This document shows, one piece after another, positions 26,024 through 35,777 of a stretch of DNA of 64,000 bases. How positions within the stretch are numbered: the first letter of the stretch is position 1; the number at the start of each line of letters is the position of its first letter. The notes under the pieces were generated by a model that saw nothing but the letters and a program-made list of their open reading frames with translations, was not told the DNA's origin and did not search any database. The DNA is from an uncultured Aquimarina sp. (GTDB lineage: Bacteria > Bacteroidota > Bacteroidia > Flavobacteriales > Flavobacteriaceae). The DNA lies in the NCBI RefSeq assembly GCF_947495315.1, contig NZ_CANLYD010000014.1, positions 1 through 64,000 on the forward strand. The letters are read 5' to 3'. A program made the translations under genes and the position numbers.

Positions 26024-26191
26024 CTATCCTTTTCCGATAGCGGCATTTAAAACGCCACCTTTTATATTGGAATTCATCTCAAGATCACCACCTATTTCAC
26101 TTCCGTTGCCATTTCCACCATAAATTGATGATAAATTGACTGTTTTATAACTTGCAAAGTTACTAATAGCAGTTGTTTTTTGATTTTTCAT
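26024..26191 (-). CDS. Gly-rich GG-leader peptide precursor
   Basis: 55 residues from ATG 26191 to TAG. The leader of 26 residues ends VNLSSIYGG; the core of 29 residues is Gly/Asn-rich with no Cys and contains SEIGGDLEMN and NIKGGVLNAAIGKG. Small, uncharged and glycine-rich after a double-Gly site, it looks like a class II bacteriocin-type or signalling peptide. It shares the sdhB hairpin as its terminator. There is no immunity or transport gene beside it. The function is inferred from the leader only; it could also be a small secreted structural peptide. Confidence 0.65.
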   Translation of the reverse strand: MKNQKTTAISNFASYKTVNLSSIYGGNGNGSEIGGDLEMNSNIKGGVLNAAIGKG

Positions 26192-26381
26192 GACATTTTA
26201 AGTTTTGTGATTACACTAATTTCCCTGTAAGTTTAAGTAAAAAAAACAAAAACTATTAAAGTTGTTTGAATTTTTCTTTTAAATAGAAAGATTTCATAGT
26301 TATAAATTTGATAATGGATTTGCTTTGCCTAATCCGTATGGAGAGGGATAATTAATTGATTCCCTTATCAAACGGATAGAA

Positions 26382-27212
26382 TCAAGGGTTTTTATCGAAT
26401 AAATTCAAATTCCTTTTAAAAGTATATCCCAAAACTTTTAAAGTCTTATCAGAATTAACAATCTTCCCTTTTGAAAGAGTTTCATAATCATAATCAGGAA
26501 TAGGTAGTTCCATTTGTTTGCAAATCATACTATAATACTTAGCTTTTGGAGGATGCTCTGGATAGGATGTATTAAAAACATCATTCCAATGATCCATTTC
26601 TATTATTTTTTTGATAACACCAATACAATCTTCTCTATGAATAAGGTTTATGGGTGCAAGTGGATTTTTGATATTTTTCCTTTTCGAAAGCATAGTTGCT
26701 GGATGTCTTCTGGAATCAAATAAACCGGCAAAACGAAGAATAGTAGTTTCAAAGTTTTGATTATCTCGCAGGATTTTTTCCGTTTCTATTAATTGTTTTC
26801 CGGCATTTGAAATAGCATTTGGACACGTTTCAGATGTAATCAAAGGAAAACCTTCAAGATCTGCAAAAACCGATGTAGAGCTAATAAAAAGCACTTTTTG
26901 GATAGTAGATTGCTCAATGATTGGGATTAGATGTTGGATTTTGCCTACAAAATTACTTTCTGGATTTCTTCTTAACCCTGGAGGTATATTGATAATCAGG
27001 ATTTCACTTTTGGCTAGAAAAGAATCAATAGCACCTTTAGGACGATCTTCTGTGACTTCCGTTAGGTACGGATCAATACCCTGATTTTTAAGGTTAACTA
27101 ATTTGTTTTTTGAGGTTGTGGAACCTTTAACAATGTGTTTTTCTGTAAGTAAAGCTTTTGCTAATGGTAATCCTAACCATCCCGTACCTAGGATACTAAT
27201 TTGTTTGCTCAT
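26382..27212 (-). CDS. NAD-dependent epimerase/dehydratase-like SDR protein
   Basis: 276 residues from ATG 27212 (MSKQISILGTGWLGLPLAK), which puts the nucleotide-binding loop GTGWLG at residues 8-13; the longer frame adds a non-conserved extension. It continues with IINIPPG, VLFISSTSVFAD and a catalytic-like SNAGKQLIETE where the usual YxxxK tyrosine is missing. It resembles the YeeZ-type atypical SDR group. Cytoplasmic; substrate unknown. Its start overlaps the end of the M28 peptidase gene by 17 bases, so the two are translationally coupled. Confidence 0.8.
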   Translation of the reverse strand: MSKQISILGTGWLGLPLAKALLTEKHIVKGSTTSKNKLVNLKNQGIDPYLTEVTEDRPKGAIDSFLAKSEILIINIPPGLRRNPESNFVGKIQHLIPIIEQSTIQKVLFISSTSVFADLEGFPLITSETCPNAISNAGKQLIETEKILRDNQNFETTILRFAGLFDSRRHPATMLSKRKNIKNPLAPINLIHREDCIGVIKKIIEMDHWNDVFNTSYPEHPPKAKYYSMICKQMELPIPDYDYETLSKGKIVNSDKTLKVLGYTFKRNLNLFDKNP

Positions 27213-29598
27213 TATCTTCTGATAAATTTTGAGATTGATCTGTTTGCAAAGATGTAGAATCCTGAGGTTTTTCAACATACTCGAATCTCAATGTTTTTTT
27301 AATTGTAATGGCATCATTAAGCACAAAGGGTTTTGGAATCATCGTTTCAGAACGTTTTGAAACAGAGAGTAGATCATTTTCCAGCAGATCATATGAAGAT
27401 TCGTATACAACAATTTCTGGTACAGAATCCTTATGAAATTGCATTCTTAGCTCTAAAGGTTCATTATTTCTTAGGTGATATGTTAACAAACGGTTACTCC
27501 AGCGATTAGTGAATGCATTGTATACAGATCCATCTTTATAGGTTACATCTTTTGGAGCAACTCCATTTGCCAATAAACTTTCAAAATTAAAAGACTTACG
27601 CATAAACAAATCAATCCTGTTGATATCGCGTTGAGGACGTAGGCAAATATCCAGTATTCTTTTATCTCCCTTTATACTATCAAAAGAGGTTTCAACTTTT
27701 ACAGATTTAATATCTTTTAGGGGAGCATTATTCACATAGTTGAAGGAGTTACTGTATTTACTCTCAATAGTATTTTGATTCCAATCTTTAGCTAGATTTT
27801 TAAGTCGATCTATATGGTTTTTTGTCCAGGAATCTAATGTATGGTCATAAGACGCCCAATACGCTTTATTTTGGTCTTCGTGTACTATATATACTAAACT
27901 ATTTGGTTTTTGCCTTTCTTCAGTGAAATCAGACTTAAAGTGAGATGCCCCAAGGCATACTAATGCTAACACAAATATAACAGTGCCCAACATACTTTTT
28001 TTAGTATAAAAACCTACTACAGGTAAGAGCAATGTACAAAGTAAAACTGTTAACACTGATGAAGCAAAAGCAATTTTTAATCCTAAAGCAACTGGAAATG
28101 TCGCGATAAACGGTACAATCATAAAAATAGCCGGCAGACATAAAATGAGCATTAGTATTGGAAATGGTCTTTTCTGATTAATCAAAACAAACTGACATAG
28201 AAGACAGAGAAGTACAGGTATGATAAAATAACTAGCACCTTCTAAATAAACAGCAGCAGCTCCACAAATTAGGATCCAAAAAAACAAAGGAGCTACTAAT
28301 ATACTAGGTAGTTCCTCTTCATTATCAAAAATACTATATACTTTAAAGAAAGCAGCGACAGCCAGTAATACAGCTCCCGCTATGTAGTAATATCCGTTAT
28401 ATGGAAAACCATGCAAGATATCATTGTATTCTGGATATATGATCAATGCCAATTTCCAAAGTCCGAAACCTAAAACTCCAGCTAAACCTACAGAAATAAT
28501 AAATGCTAAAAACCCACTTCCGACTTCTCCTGCATTAATACGAAATCTAGCTTTTCCGTACATTATGAAACCTATAAATAGTAAAATTGCTAACCCGAGT
28601 AATGGATAAATCCAACTAAATGGATATTTAATAACCTTAAATATTGGGGCGTTAAAATATAAAAAGTCCTCTTCTGATTTCAGATTCGTAATATCAGAAT
28701 TGGAAAAATAGGTTAATAGCGGCATTAAATAACTACCTTGATGTTGTAGTGTATTCAGATCTAGATTTTGCCAGGTATCATTGGCGGTATGATAATCAAA
28801 GTGATCATCAATAAAAGCAAAATTATATCCTTCTATATTTCCATGTCTCCTAAAAACGGTTAAATCAGTGTCATTAGGTAATAATTTATAAATACTATAA
28901 GCCAATGAGTTTGTTACCGGAAACTGTGGATCAGCTTTTATGAATTCTTCAATCATCTTACCATTCTTACCATTGGTTTCCATCAGCATATAGGAATTTC
29001 CTCCACTTCCTCTGGCTTCAAAATTTAGTACAAGACCTACATCTTTTGACCAAGGATGTTCGGTTACAAAGAGATCAGCACCATTTAAGCCTAATTCTTC
29101 ACCATCTGTAATACATATGATAATATCATTTTTAGGAGTTTTGTTTTGTGCTATATATGCTCTAACACCTTCTAAAATAGTTGCAACTCCACTTCCTGCA
29201 TCACTTGCCCCATAAGAAGAATGCTGACTACTATCGTAATGTGAGAGAAGGAGTAATGCCTTACTGTCTTCTGATGTACCTTTGATTTTGGCAATAATAT
29301 TTTGAGGTTTGCTCATACTACCTTTATCACCGATAGAAAAACCTTCCTGAATTTCGGGTGACAAGCCCAGTTTTTTGAGTTCTTCTATGATATAATCTTT
29401 AGCTTCGTCGTGCGCTGGGCTACCTAAGTAATGGGGTTTCTCAGATATTTTTTTGACATGTTCTAATGCCCGCAAAGTAGAAAATTCTTGTTCAGGAGTA
29501 TCGAGACCAGAAATTTGTTGAGGCATACTACTATAAAAAGTATACCAAACAGATAAAACAATTAGTAAAAGTGTGAGTACTGAAAGAATTTTTTTCAT
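27196..29598 (-). CDS. Membrane M28 family zinc peptidase
   Basis: 800 residues. A signal-anchor (about 5-22) is followed by an M28 domain (about 50-310). The zinc ligands are in LLSHYDS, GASDAGSG and DGEELGLNG (catalytic Glu and bridging ligand), NFEARGSGG, and DHFDYHTANDT near the end. About eight membrane helices (about 340-570) and a C-terminal soluble region of about 210 residues follow. The layout matches bacterial relatives of ER peptidase Fxna/ERMP1. It should remove N-terminal amino acids outside the inner membrane. The epimerase-like gene overlaps its 3' end. Confidence 0.88.
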   Translation of the reverse strand: MKKILSVLTLLLIVLSVWYTFYSSMPQQISGLDTPEQEFSTLRALEHVKKISEKPHYLGSPAHDEAKDYIIEELKKLGLSPEIQEGFSIGDKGSMSKPQNIIAKIKGTSEDSKALLLLSHYDSSQHSSYGASDAGSGVATILEGVRAYIAQNKTPKNDIIICITDGEELGLNGADLFVTEHPWSKDVGLVLNFEARGSGGNSYMLMETNGKNGKMIEEFIKADPQFPVTNSLAYSIYKLLPNDTDLTVFRRHGNIEGYNFAFIDDHFDYHTANDTWQNLDLNTLQHQGSYLMPLLTYFSNSDITNLKSEEDFLYFNAPIFKVIKYPFSWIYPLLGLAILLFIGFIMYGKARFRINAGEVGSGFLAFIISVGLAGVLGFGLWKLALIIYPEYNDILHGFPYNGYYYIAGAVLLAVAAFFKVYSIFDNEEELPSILVAPLFFWILICGAAAVYLEGASYFIIPVLLCLLCQFVLINQKRPFPILMLILCLPAIFMIVPFIATFPVALGLKIAFASSVLTVLLCTLLLPVVGFYTKKSMLGTVIFVLALVCLGASHFKSDFTEERQKPNSLVYIVHEDQNKAYWASYDHTLDSWTKNHIDRLKNLAKDWNQNTIESKYSNSFNYVNNAPLKDIKSVKVETSFDSIKGDKRILDICLRPQRDINRIDLFMRKSFNFESLLANGVAPKDVTYKDGSVYNAFTNRWSNRLLTYHLRNNEPLELRMQFHKDSVPEIVVYESSYDLLENDLLSVSKRSETMIPKPFVLNDAITIKKTLRFEYVEKPQDSTSLQTDQSQNLSEDNEQTN

Positions 29599-29909
29599 CA
29601 GTTATTGGTTGTTTGTGTTAGTTTGTATGAAGAAATGTAGGGTAAGATTTTATAACAAAAATGGAAGCATGAAAAAGAAATGTTAGTAATCTCACTTTTA
29701 TCAATTTGATTCCTATTTGCCTCATTTATTTAATATCTATTAAGATAAGTGTCACGAGCGTTAGTTTTTTTAATAATAACTAATATTTATCTATTTTATT
29801 GGTTGCGATAAAGGTAATAAAATAAGATTTTACTATTATAAATGTTAAAAATCCATTGAATAAGTAATGTAAAATGACTATATTTAAGATTCACTAAATC
29901 ACTATTATT
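29599..29909. other. Divergent intergenic region
   Basis: 311 AT-rich bases between the divergent M28 peptidase and CBS genes, holding both promoters. Apart from the candidate CBS promoter at 29856-29886 I see no hairpin, repeat or open frame. Confidence 0.5.
29856..29886 (+). promoter_or_regulatory. Candidate promoter of the CBS gene
   Basis: TTG at 29856-29858 and TATATTTA at 29879-29886 are separated by 20 bases. This fits the Bacteroidetes primary-sigma layout (TTG, 19-21 bases, TAnnTTTG) with one mismatch. The ATG is 23 bases further on. Confidence 0.45.
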
Positions 29910-30380
29910 ATGGGAATTATAAGTTTTCAGGGCGCTAGATCTAAGGTAAAAAAACAAGATAATACACCAATTAAAGTTTCGGATTATATGACCAGAAATT
30001 TGATTACTTTTTCTCCAAAACAGTCTGTTTTGGAAGTAATGGAGTCATTAGTAAAAAATAAAATTTCAGGTGGTCCGGTTGTCAATGAACAAAATGAATT
30101 ATTGGGTATTATTTCTGAAGGAGATTGCATCAAACAATTAAATGAAAGTCGTTACTATAATATGCCTATTGATGACGCCAATGTAGAAAGGTTTATGGTA
30201 AAAAATGTGGAAACCATTGATGGAAACATTAGCATTTTTGATGCTGCAAATAAGTTTTTAGAGACTAAAAGAAGACGATTTCCAATTTTAGAAGATGGCA
30301 AGTTAGTAGGGCAGATCAGTCAAAAAGATGTAATGAAAGCTGCTCTAAAAATGAATAGCCAAAATTGGAGAGATAAGTAG
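29910..30380 (+). CDS. Two-CBS-domain protein
   Basis: 156 residues with two CBS domains (about 22-82 and 93-150), seen as VSDYMTRNLITFSPKQSVLEVMESLVKNKISGGPVVNEQNELLGIISEGD and VERFMVKNVETIDGNISIFDAANKFLETKRRRFPILEDGKLVGQIS. Such proteins bind adenosine nucleotides and act as energy sensors for partner proteins. No partner gene is adjacent. The start ATG is preceded by a plausible promoter. The stop converges with the 30390-31103 gene, 9 bases away. Confidence 0.88.
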   Translation: MGIISFQGARSKVKKQDNTPIKVSDYMTRNLITFSPKQSVLEVMESLVKNKISGGPVVNEQNELLGIISEGDCIKQLNESRYYNMPIDDANVERFMVKNVETIDGNISIFDAANKFLETKRRRFPILEDGKLVGQISQKDVMKAALKMNSQNWRDK

Positions 30381-30389
30381 AACTAGGTT

Positions 30390-31103
30390 CTATTTCTTTT
30401 TTAACTCTTGTGCTTTGGGATCATCTGTTATGATTAGCTTGTTTTCACTATTACCAGATATGTATAAACTTTTAGAAGAGTATGGATCGAGATTATGATC
30501 GGACTCTTTCCAATTTCCTGTACCCAATATTGTAATTTTTTCTCCTATTTCAATGACTCCTTCTCTATAACGTATGCTTTTGTTAAAACCAAACAATCCA
30601 GTACTATCTTTACCATGTGATTGTAGATATTGTTCTAAAAATTTCGGGGCGTCATTCCAGGTTCCTGATGTATATTCTATGTCTTGATCAAGATAAACAG
30701 TTTTAGCGCTTTTCGGAATTTTTGTAGAGACTATAGCTTTATCACCCTGACTTTCAATGATAAAATCCTGAAATTCCTCTTCTTGAATAATGGTTCTCCA
30801 GGAACTGCTTTTTCCATTGCTTCTTTTTTCTTCTACCTGTATTTTATAATACAAACATTTCCTTTTTCCGATAGGAGATATAAAAGGTTCATTAATAGGA
30901 AAAGCTTTCCCCTTGATTTTTATATATTCATTTTCTTTACAGAGTTGAATTTTCTTGAAAGGATACTCCTTTAATTTCCGGAGCATTCTGTTTTTCTTAC
31001 TGTATATTTGCGAAAAAATTAGAAATATAATAACTCCAAAAAGGAAAATAAAAAAGAAACCTCCGTTTCCCAGATCAAGTTTTAAAATGTTAAGAACATA
31101 CAT
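30390..31103 (-). CDS. Membrane protein with GIDE/MULAN-like domain
   Basis: 237 residues. One N-terminal membrane helix (about 15-32) is followed by a domain of about 150 residues with IKGKAFPINEPFISPIGKRKCLYYKIQVEEK, SSSWRTIIQEEEFQDFIIE and GEKITILGTG. This resembles the intermembrane GIDE domain of the mitochondrial E3 ligase MULAN, which also occurs in prokaryotes without the RING finger, as here. Role unknown. The zinc-ribbon gene at 31105 ends one base upstream, so the two form an operon. Confidence 0.65.
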   Translation of the reverse strand: MYVLNILKLDLGNGGFFFIFLFGVIIFLIFSQIYSKKNRMLRKLKEYPFKKIQLCKENEYIKIKGKAFPINEPFISPIGKRKCLYYKIQVEEKRSNGKSSSWRTIIQEEEFQDFIIESQGDKAIVSTKIPKSAKTVYLDQDIEYTSGTWNDAPKFLEQYLQSHGKDSTGLFGFNKSIRYREGVIEIGEKITILGTGNWKESDHNLDPYSSKSLYISGNSENKLIITDDPKAQELKKK

Positions 31104-31104
31104 A

Positions 31105-31455
31105 CTAGCTATTTCTTTTGACTAAGGCGTAATATTCATTTTCTAGCGGAAGGTACCCTTGGTCATATACAAAATAATATATCGTACCGACTTTAGTTGT
31201 ATAAATGCTAGTGAAATGTTGAAAATCAAACCCTTTAGCGATAAGTTTTGATCTGGTAGTTTTTGTTTTCTCGTTGGGATTGAGTTCTTCTAGTATCCTA
31301 TAGTTTTTTCTAAGGCGATTATTAATATTTCTTACCAGGTTTTTACTATCCTTATTGATTTTATTGTTAAAAGCATTTCTGCAGTAATCACTACAGAACT
31401 TTTTATCTGCTCGACCGATAATTTTTTCGCCACATTCCGGACAGTCTTTTTGCAT
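31105..31455 (-). CDS. Zinc-ribbon protein of unknown function
   Basis: 116 residues. An N-terminal treble-clef-like zinc ribbon is formed by CPECG (5-8) and CSDYC (21-25), in the phrase CPECGEKIIGRADKKFCSDYC. A basic helix (NLVRNINNRLRKNYRIL) and a short C-terminal domain with an aromatic YYFVYDQGYLPL strand follow. This widespread Flavobacteriia protein has no known function; nucleic-acid binding is a guess from the ribbon plus basic helix. One base separates it from the GIDE-like gene downstream. Confidence 0.65.
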   Translation of the reverse strand: MQKDCPECGEKIIGRADKKFCSDYCRNAFNNKINKDSKNLVRNINNRLRKNYRILEELNPNEKTKTTRSKLIAKGFDFQHFTSIYTTKVGTIYYFVYDQGYLPLENEYYALVKRNS

Positions 31456-31549
31456 TGCGTTATATTTAAATCAGCAAGATACAATAATCCGATTTAATCG
31501 TTTGTAATCGGCTTCTGTGTACACTATTTTTTTAAGTATTATAAACAAA

Positions 31550-31580
31550 AAAGCAACTAGTTACCTAACTAGTTGCTTTT
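31550..31580. terminator. Terminator of the GH5 gene
   Basis: Stem AAGCAACTAGTT/AACTAGTTGCTT with a four-base loop and A/T runs on both sides, about 20 bases after the cellulase stop on the minus strand. Confidence 0.85.
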
Positions 31581-31601
31581 ACATTAGTTTAGCAAGATCT
31601 G

Positions 31602-33080
31602 TTATTTAATAAGTATTTTTTTAGTGAAAGTTTCTTTCGAATTTGCAAGAGTTATCTTAGACATATACATCCCTGCAGCTAGTTTGGAAACATCATATGC
31701 GTAGCTGTTAGAAGACAATACTTTATCATCAAGTAGGTTTACTTCTCTTCCGTTAAGATCATAAATACCTATCGTTGCAATAGTTCCTTCTTTAAAATTA
31801 AAGTTTACTATTTGGGTTGCCGGATTCGGATATACGCTAAATGAAATATCTGATAGATCATTTACACTTAATACGTTACCTGCAGAGCAGTTAGGGATTG
31901 GATTTGATAAAATTGGCTGTAAATAATCCATTTTCCATTGCACTACGGTGGTCCAATCATCGGCTAGAATACCTCCTGTGTCACCAGAGTTAGGGTTTAA
32001 CGCCCAAAAGGTAAAGTGCAATTTTTTTTCTTTTATAAAATCTATAAACTTTGCAAACCAGATTTCATCTAGTCCACCTTGCCCTTTTATCCCTAATTCT
32101 CCAACAAGTAAAGGAGAGGTTCCGTTAGTATTAAGGAAGTTAAATTGTTCTTCCCAAATGCCTGGCATATTCTCAGGGAAATCAGGAGCGGAGAACCAAG
32201 TTTGTTCAAAAACTGTTGGACCATATTCGTGAGGTGAATACATTAATTTGTTTGGGTTACTTAAAGTAATTGGATAATCTCTTGCACCTTGTAAGTTTCC
32301 TCCCCACCAATAAGAAGTTTGTGTACCATCTGGTTTTGTATAAGCCTCAATTCCTTCTACCATGATTAATACATTAGGATTTGCTTCTAAAATTGCATTT
32401 CCACATTTTTCGGCAGCCATTCTCCAATCTGTAGCCGGATCATTGTTACCCCATCTAGCTCCTAGAGGATTGTCAATTTTTCCATTTGGTTCATTATTGA
32501 TATCCATACCAATAACGGCATCATATTCTTTATAACGGTCCGCTAAAAATACCCAATCATCAATCCATTGTTGTTCTGAAACATTATCAGTATACCATAA
32601 TTTTTCAACGAGATATGCATCAGGATTTCTAGAGTGGCAATCAAGAATTATTTTCATATCATTCTCCTGACACCACTTTACCACTCTATCTAGTAATTCT
32701 AATGGAGTACTGTAATTTGCTTCTTCCTCATTCATAGGTGTTACACCAGTATACGGATCAGTGCCATAAGAACTGATGTTTATAGAAGCACCATCTCTTA
32801 GCATCATATTGTGCCAAGGTATTCTAAAACAATTAAAACCTAGGTCTTTGGATTGTTGTAAAACACTTTTGTGATCTCGAGACCAGATTCCATGAAAACT
32901 GCTGAGTTGCGTTTCGAAACCAAACCAGTTAACTCCGGCTAGAATTACTTCATTTCCATCAGCATCTAGCAATTTATTGCCACTTGTAGATAACCAATTG
33001 CCTTCGCAATTATCAGTTTGCGAGGTAGCATTGATACATATAAGCAATGCACTCAATAGGGTAATGTAAAAACTTTTCAT
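31602..33080 (-). CDS. Secreted GH5 endoglucanase with T9SS tail
   Basis: 492 residues: signal peptide (1-20, ...NATSQ), a GH5 catalytic domain (about 25-385) and a type IX secretion type-A sorting domain (about 410-492, FSVYPNPATQIVNF ... ELFTKKILIK type ending). The GH5 acid/base Glu is in MDINNEPNG and the nucleophile Glu in LLVGELGIKG. Substrate-site residues include CFRIPWHN and DCHSRN. It should cleave beta-1,4-glucans such as cellulose and be exported through the T9SS outer-membrane channel. It is a lone gene with its own terminator rather than part of a polysaccharide-utilisation locus. Confidence 0.93.
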   Translation of the reverse strand: MKSFYITLLSALLICINATSQTDNCEGNWLSTSGNKLLDADGNEVILAGVNWFGFETQLSSFHGIWSRDHKSVLQQSKDLGFNCFRIPWHNMMLRDGASINISSYGTDPYTGVTPMNEEEANYSTPLELLDRVVKWCQENDMKIILDCHSRNPDAYLVEKLWYTDNVSEQQWIDDWVFLADRYKEYDAVIGMDINNEPNGKIDNPLGARWGNNDPATDWRMAAEKCGNAILEANPNVLIMVEGIEAYTKPDGTQTSYWWGGNLQGARDYPITLSNPNKLMYSPHEYGPTVFEQTWFSAPDFPENMPGIWEEQFNFLNTNGTSPLLVGELGIKGQGGLDEIWFAKFIDFIKEKKLHFTFWALNPNSGDTGGILADDWTTVVQWKMDYLQPILSNPIPNCSAGNVLSVNDLSDISFSVYPNPATQIVNFNFKEGTIATIGIYDLNGREVNLLDDKVLSSNSYAYDVSKLAAGMYMSKITLANSKETFTKKILIK

Positions 33081-33343
33081 TTTGATGATTTGTGTTACGG
33101 TTAATAAGCATCTATAACGATTGCGAAAAAGCTTTTAGTATTTCATTATTAGCAGTATTGTACATAAATTGAATTTTTATGGAAAACCTTTTAATCATTT
33201 TGATTTTTAGTGTTTTATCTATTAAATCTTTAGTTTGTTTAGAGATTTCGTAATAAAAAAAGTAAGAATTCTTTGTTGTAAAGTAATTAGAATAGATGTG
33301 TATGGGATATAACTTACAAGTGTTTTTTCTTTATTACAGAATA

Positions 33344-34246
33344 TTAGAAATAGATGTCTTGTGCTAGCCTAAAAGTGTTAGCATGTGCGTCAATGATAAT
33401 TTTGATATCTGGGGAGTATCCGCCACCCATAGAGCACATTACCGGGATCGAGAGATCTTTACAAGTTTGCAGTACAAAACGATCTCTTTCTTTGCAGCCA
33501 TCAATCGTACAACCCAATCTACCAAGTTTATCTGAAGCCAAAATATCTACACCACAGAGATAATAAATAAAATCTGGTTTTTGGTTTTCTATAAGGGTAG
33601 GAAGGGTTTCTTTTAAGATTTTTAAATAATCTGCATCTTCAGTTCCATTATCAAGAGGGATGTCTAAGTCGGATTGTTCCTTCTTAAAAGGGTAATTACT
33701 AGCTCCATGCATTGAGAATGTGTAAACATCTGCGTCATTCTCAAATATCTCAGCGGTTCCGTTGCCCTGATGTACATCCAGATCAACGATTAATACTTTT
33801 TTTGCCAATTGCTTTTGCAATAAAAATCTTGCTCCAATAGCTTGATCATTTAATAAGCAAAAAGCCTCACCGCGATCAGTATACGCGTGATGCGTTCCGC
33901 CTGCAATATTCATAGAGATTCCATATTTTAATGCATATTCTGAAGCTTTAATGGTACCATCGGCAATGATTACCTCGCGATCTACAAGCTCTTGGGATAA
34001 AGGAAATCCAATTTTGCGTACCGCTTTTCGATCTAATGTAAGTTTCGTGAGCTCTTTATAGTATTCTTGGGTATGAACAGCTAAAATAGGTCGAGAATCA
34101 GGTATTTGAGGTGTAAAAAAGTTCTCTTCTATACAGGTGCCTTCATGAAGCAATTGTTTAGGTAACAACTCATATTTAATCATCGGAAAACGATGCCCTT
34201 CCGGTAAAGGATGTTTGTATATAGGATGGTATGCTATCTTAAGCAT
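33344..34246 (-). CDS. Histone-deacetylase-family protein
   Basis: 300 residues, the size of small bacterial class II-like deacetylases. Visible motifs: the tandem His of GGTHHAY (about 132), DLDVHQGNGTAEIF with zinc-ligand Asp and His, FSMHG, and CGVDILASDKLG. These give the zinc and charge-relay set of acetoin-utilisation/HDAC-like amidohydrolases. It likely removes acetyl groups from an amine such as acetylpolyamine or acetyl-lysine. A decayed copy of its first about 30 codons lies at 35778-35867, beyond the neighbouring 498-residue gene. Confidence 0.9.
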   Translation of the reverse strand: MLKIAYHPIYKHPLPEGHRFPMIKYELLPKQLLHEGTCIEENFFTPQIPDSRPILAVHTQEYYKELTKLTLDRKAVRKIGFPLSQELVDREVIIADGTIKASEYALKYGISMNIAGGTHHAYTDRGEAFCLLNDQAIGARFLLQKQLAKKVLIVDLDVHQGNGTAEIFENDADVYTFSMHGASNYPFKKEQSDLDIPLDNGTEDADYLKILKETLPTLIENQKPDFIYYLCGVDILASDKLGRLGCTIDGCKERDRFVLQTCKDLSIPVMCSMGGGYSPDIKIIIDAHANTFRLAQDIYF

Positions 34247-34252
34247 AGAGAG

Positions 34253-35749
34253 CTATTCTTTGAAGCTATATAATTCATAGGTTCTTTTTTTGGGATCAAA
34301 GAAACCGTAATGTAATCTGTCCTTATGTAAAAAGATATTAACCGCTTTCGTTTTGATGTCTAAATTGTCTTCGAATTCAAATAATCGATCATAACCATTC
34401 TTTTTAATATCGCCTTGTATATGATTAAAGTTATTATCAAACAAACAGTTGATATATGTAGATTTTGTAGTTGTATAACTACTATAGTTATAGAACGTCG
34501 GATTAAAACCTATCCATACACCAGTAGAACCGCCAACAGTCCCTCCCATACCAAATCCACCATTAAAACCATTCATTCCAGCATATCCATTACTGGTAGT
34601 AATTTCTTTTGTACCTCCAAGCACGATATTATATTCATTGTCTACTTTGTACACCGATATCCCTAAATCGGAGGAAGAGATTTTTCTAAGATATTTGGAT
34701 GTTTTTTCCATTTCTCTAACTCGATTTTCTGAAAAACCAGGAAGTATACCTCCTCCTTCCTGAATGATAGGAGAGTTTTTAAATCGAATCGTATCTTCTT
34801 TGGTTACTTTATATTCTTTAATTATTTTTTCAGTCTTAAGATCTAACACAGTAAACTTCATTTTTTGGTTAGAACTGGCAATCTGAAAAAGCTTATTGTC
34901 GAATATATATGAATTACTTTTACGATATCCCTCTTCAGTTTCAGACGGCTTATCATAAGATTTTACAATAGTTTCAAATGTTTCTAGATCAATAAAGCAC
35001 AATTGAGTTTTTTTATGATCATAGTCAAAACTAAAAACCAATTTATTGTTAAACTGATATAGTTTGTTTTCTTTTGAAGTCGTTTCAATAACATTGGGAT
35101 TACTTCCTTCTATTTTTTCAATATCTATAACTGAGCGTGAAATTCCACCAGCATCAGAAAGCAACAAATAGTACGCATTTATAGTGTGATTTCTGCTTCC
35201 GGGATTTGGATATTCTAATTCTTTTAAAGAAACTGTGTTTTTAGTAGGTGTAAATTGTTTATCAAAAGTGTAGATATTCAGATCCGACGATTTTTTTGTA
35301 ATGGTGATTATATGAATTTTATTATTGTAAACAACACTTTCTACATATTTCTCCCCTTTAATTTTAAAGTCTAAAAATGTGTTTTTAGCTGTTTTTGTGT
35401 CAAAGTCAAAAGTCTGTACACCAAATTTAGTGCTCCAACTATCACTGAAGAAAATGGAATACGTATTTCCTTCAATATTATACCCTAAGATGTATCTGTA
35501 TTTAGAAGGGATTGTTTTGGTAGAAATCTTAGATGTATTGGAATAACTACTATCTAACAAATGTGCGTGAAACTGTCTGCCTTCTTCTAGTAAAAGCATT
35601 AAATCACCAGTAAGTTGATTAGGTAATGCATAAGACTCTTTTTTAGATTGAAATTTCACAAAACCATCTTCTAGTTCAAATACTTTCTCTTGTGCACTGG
35701 CAAAAAAACATATAGATAGTAAGCTAAAAAGTATTATATATCGTTTCAT
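34253..35749 (-). CDS. Secreted protein of unknown function
   Basis: 498 residues with a signal peptide (cleavage after about residue 19, ...FASAQ). The body is built of many short beta strands with aromatic and Asp/Lys turns, looking like a propeller or beta-sandwich array, and includes a Gly-rich loop (about 392-412). I cannot name a family. It lies 6 bases upstream of the deacetylase gene and is flanked on the other side by a broken piece of that same gene, so the block from 34150 to 35867 has been rearranged. Confidence 0.6.
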   Translation of the reverse strand: MKRYIILFSLLSICFFASAQEKVFELEDGFVKFQSKKESYALPNQLTGDLMLLLEEGRQFHAHLLDSSYSNTSKISTKTIPSKYRYILGYNIEGNTYSIFFSDSWSTKFGVQTFDFDTKTAKNTFLDFKIKGEKYVESVVYNNKIHIITITKKSSDLNIYTFDKQFTPTKNTVSLKELEYPNPGSRNHTINAYYLLLSDAGGISRSVIDIEKIEGSNPNVIETTSKENKLYQFNNKLVFSFDYDHKKTQLCFIDLETFETIVKSYDKPSETEEGYRKSNSYIFDNKLFQIASSNQKMKFTVLDLKTEKIIKEYKVTKEDTIRFKNSPIIQEGGGILPGFSENRVREMEKTSKYLRKISSSDLGISVYKVDNEYNIVLGGTKEITTSNGYAGMNGFNGGFGMGGTVGGSTGVWIGFNPTFYNYSSYTTTKSTYINCLFDNNFNHIQGDIKKNGYDRLFEFEDNLDIKTKAVNIFLHKDRLHYGFFDPKKRTYELYSFKE

Positions 35750-35777
35750 TTTTTATAAATAAGTTCCTTATATATGT

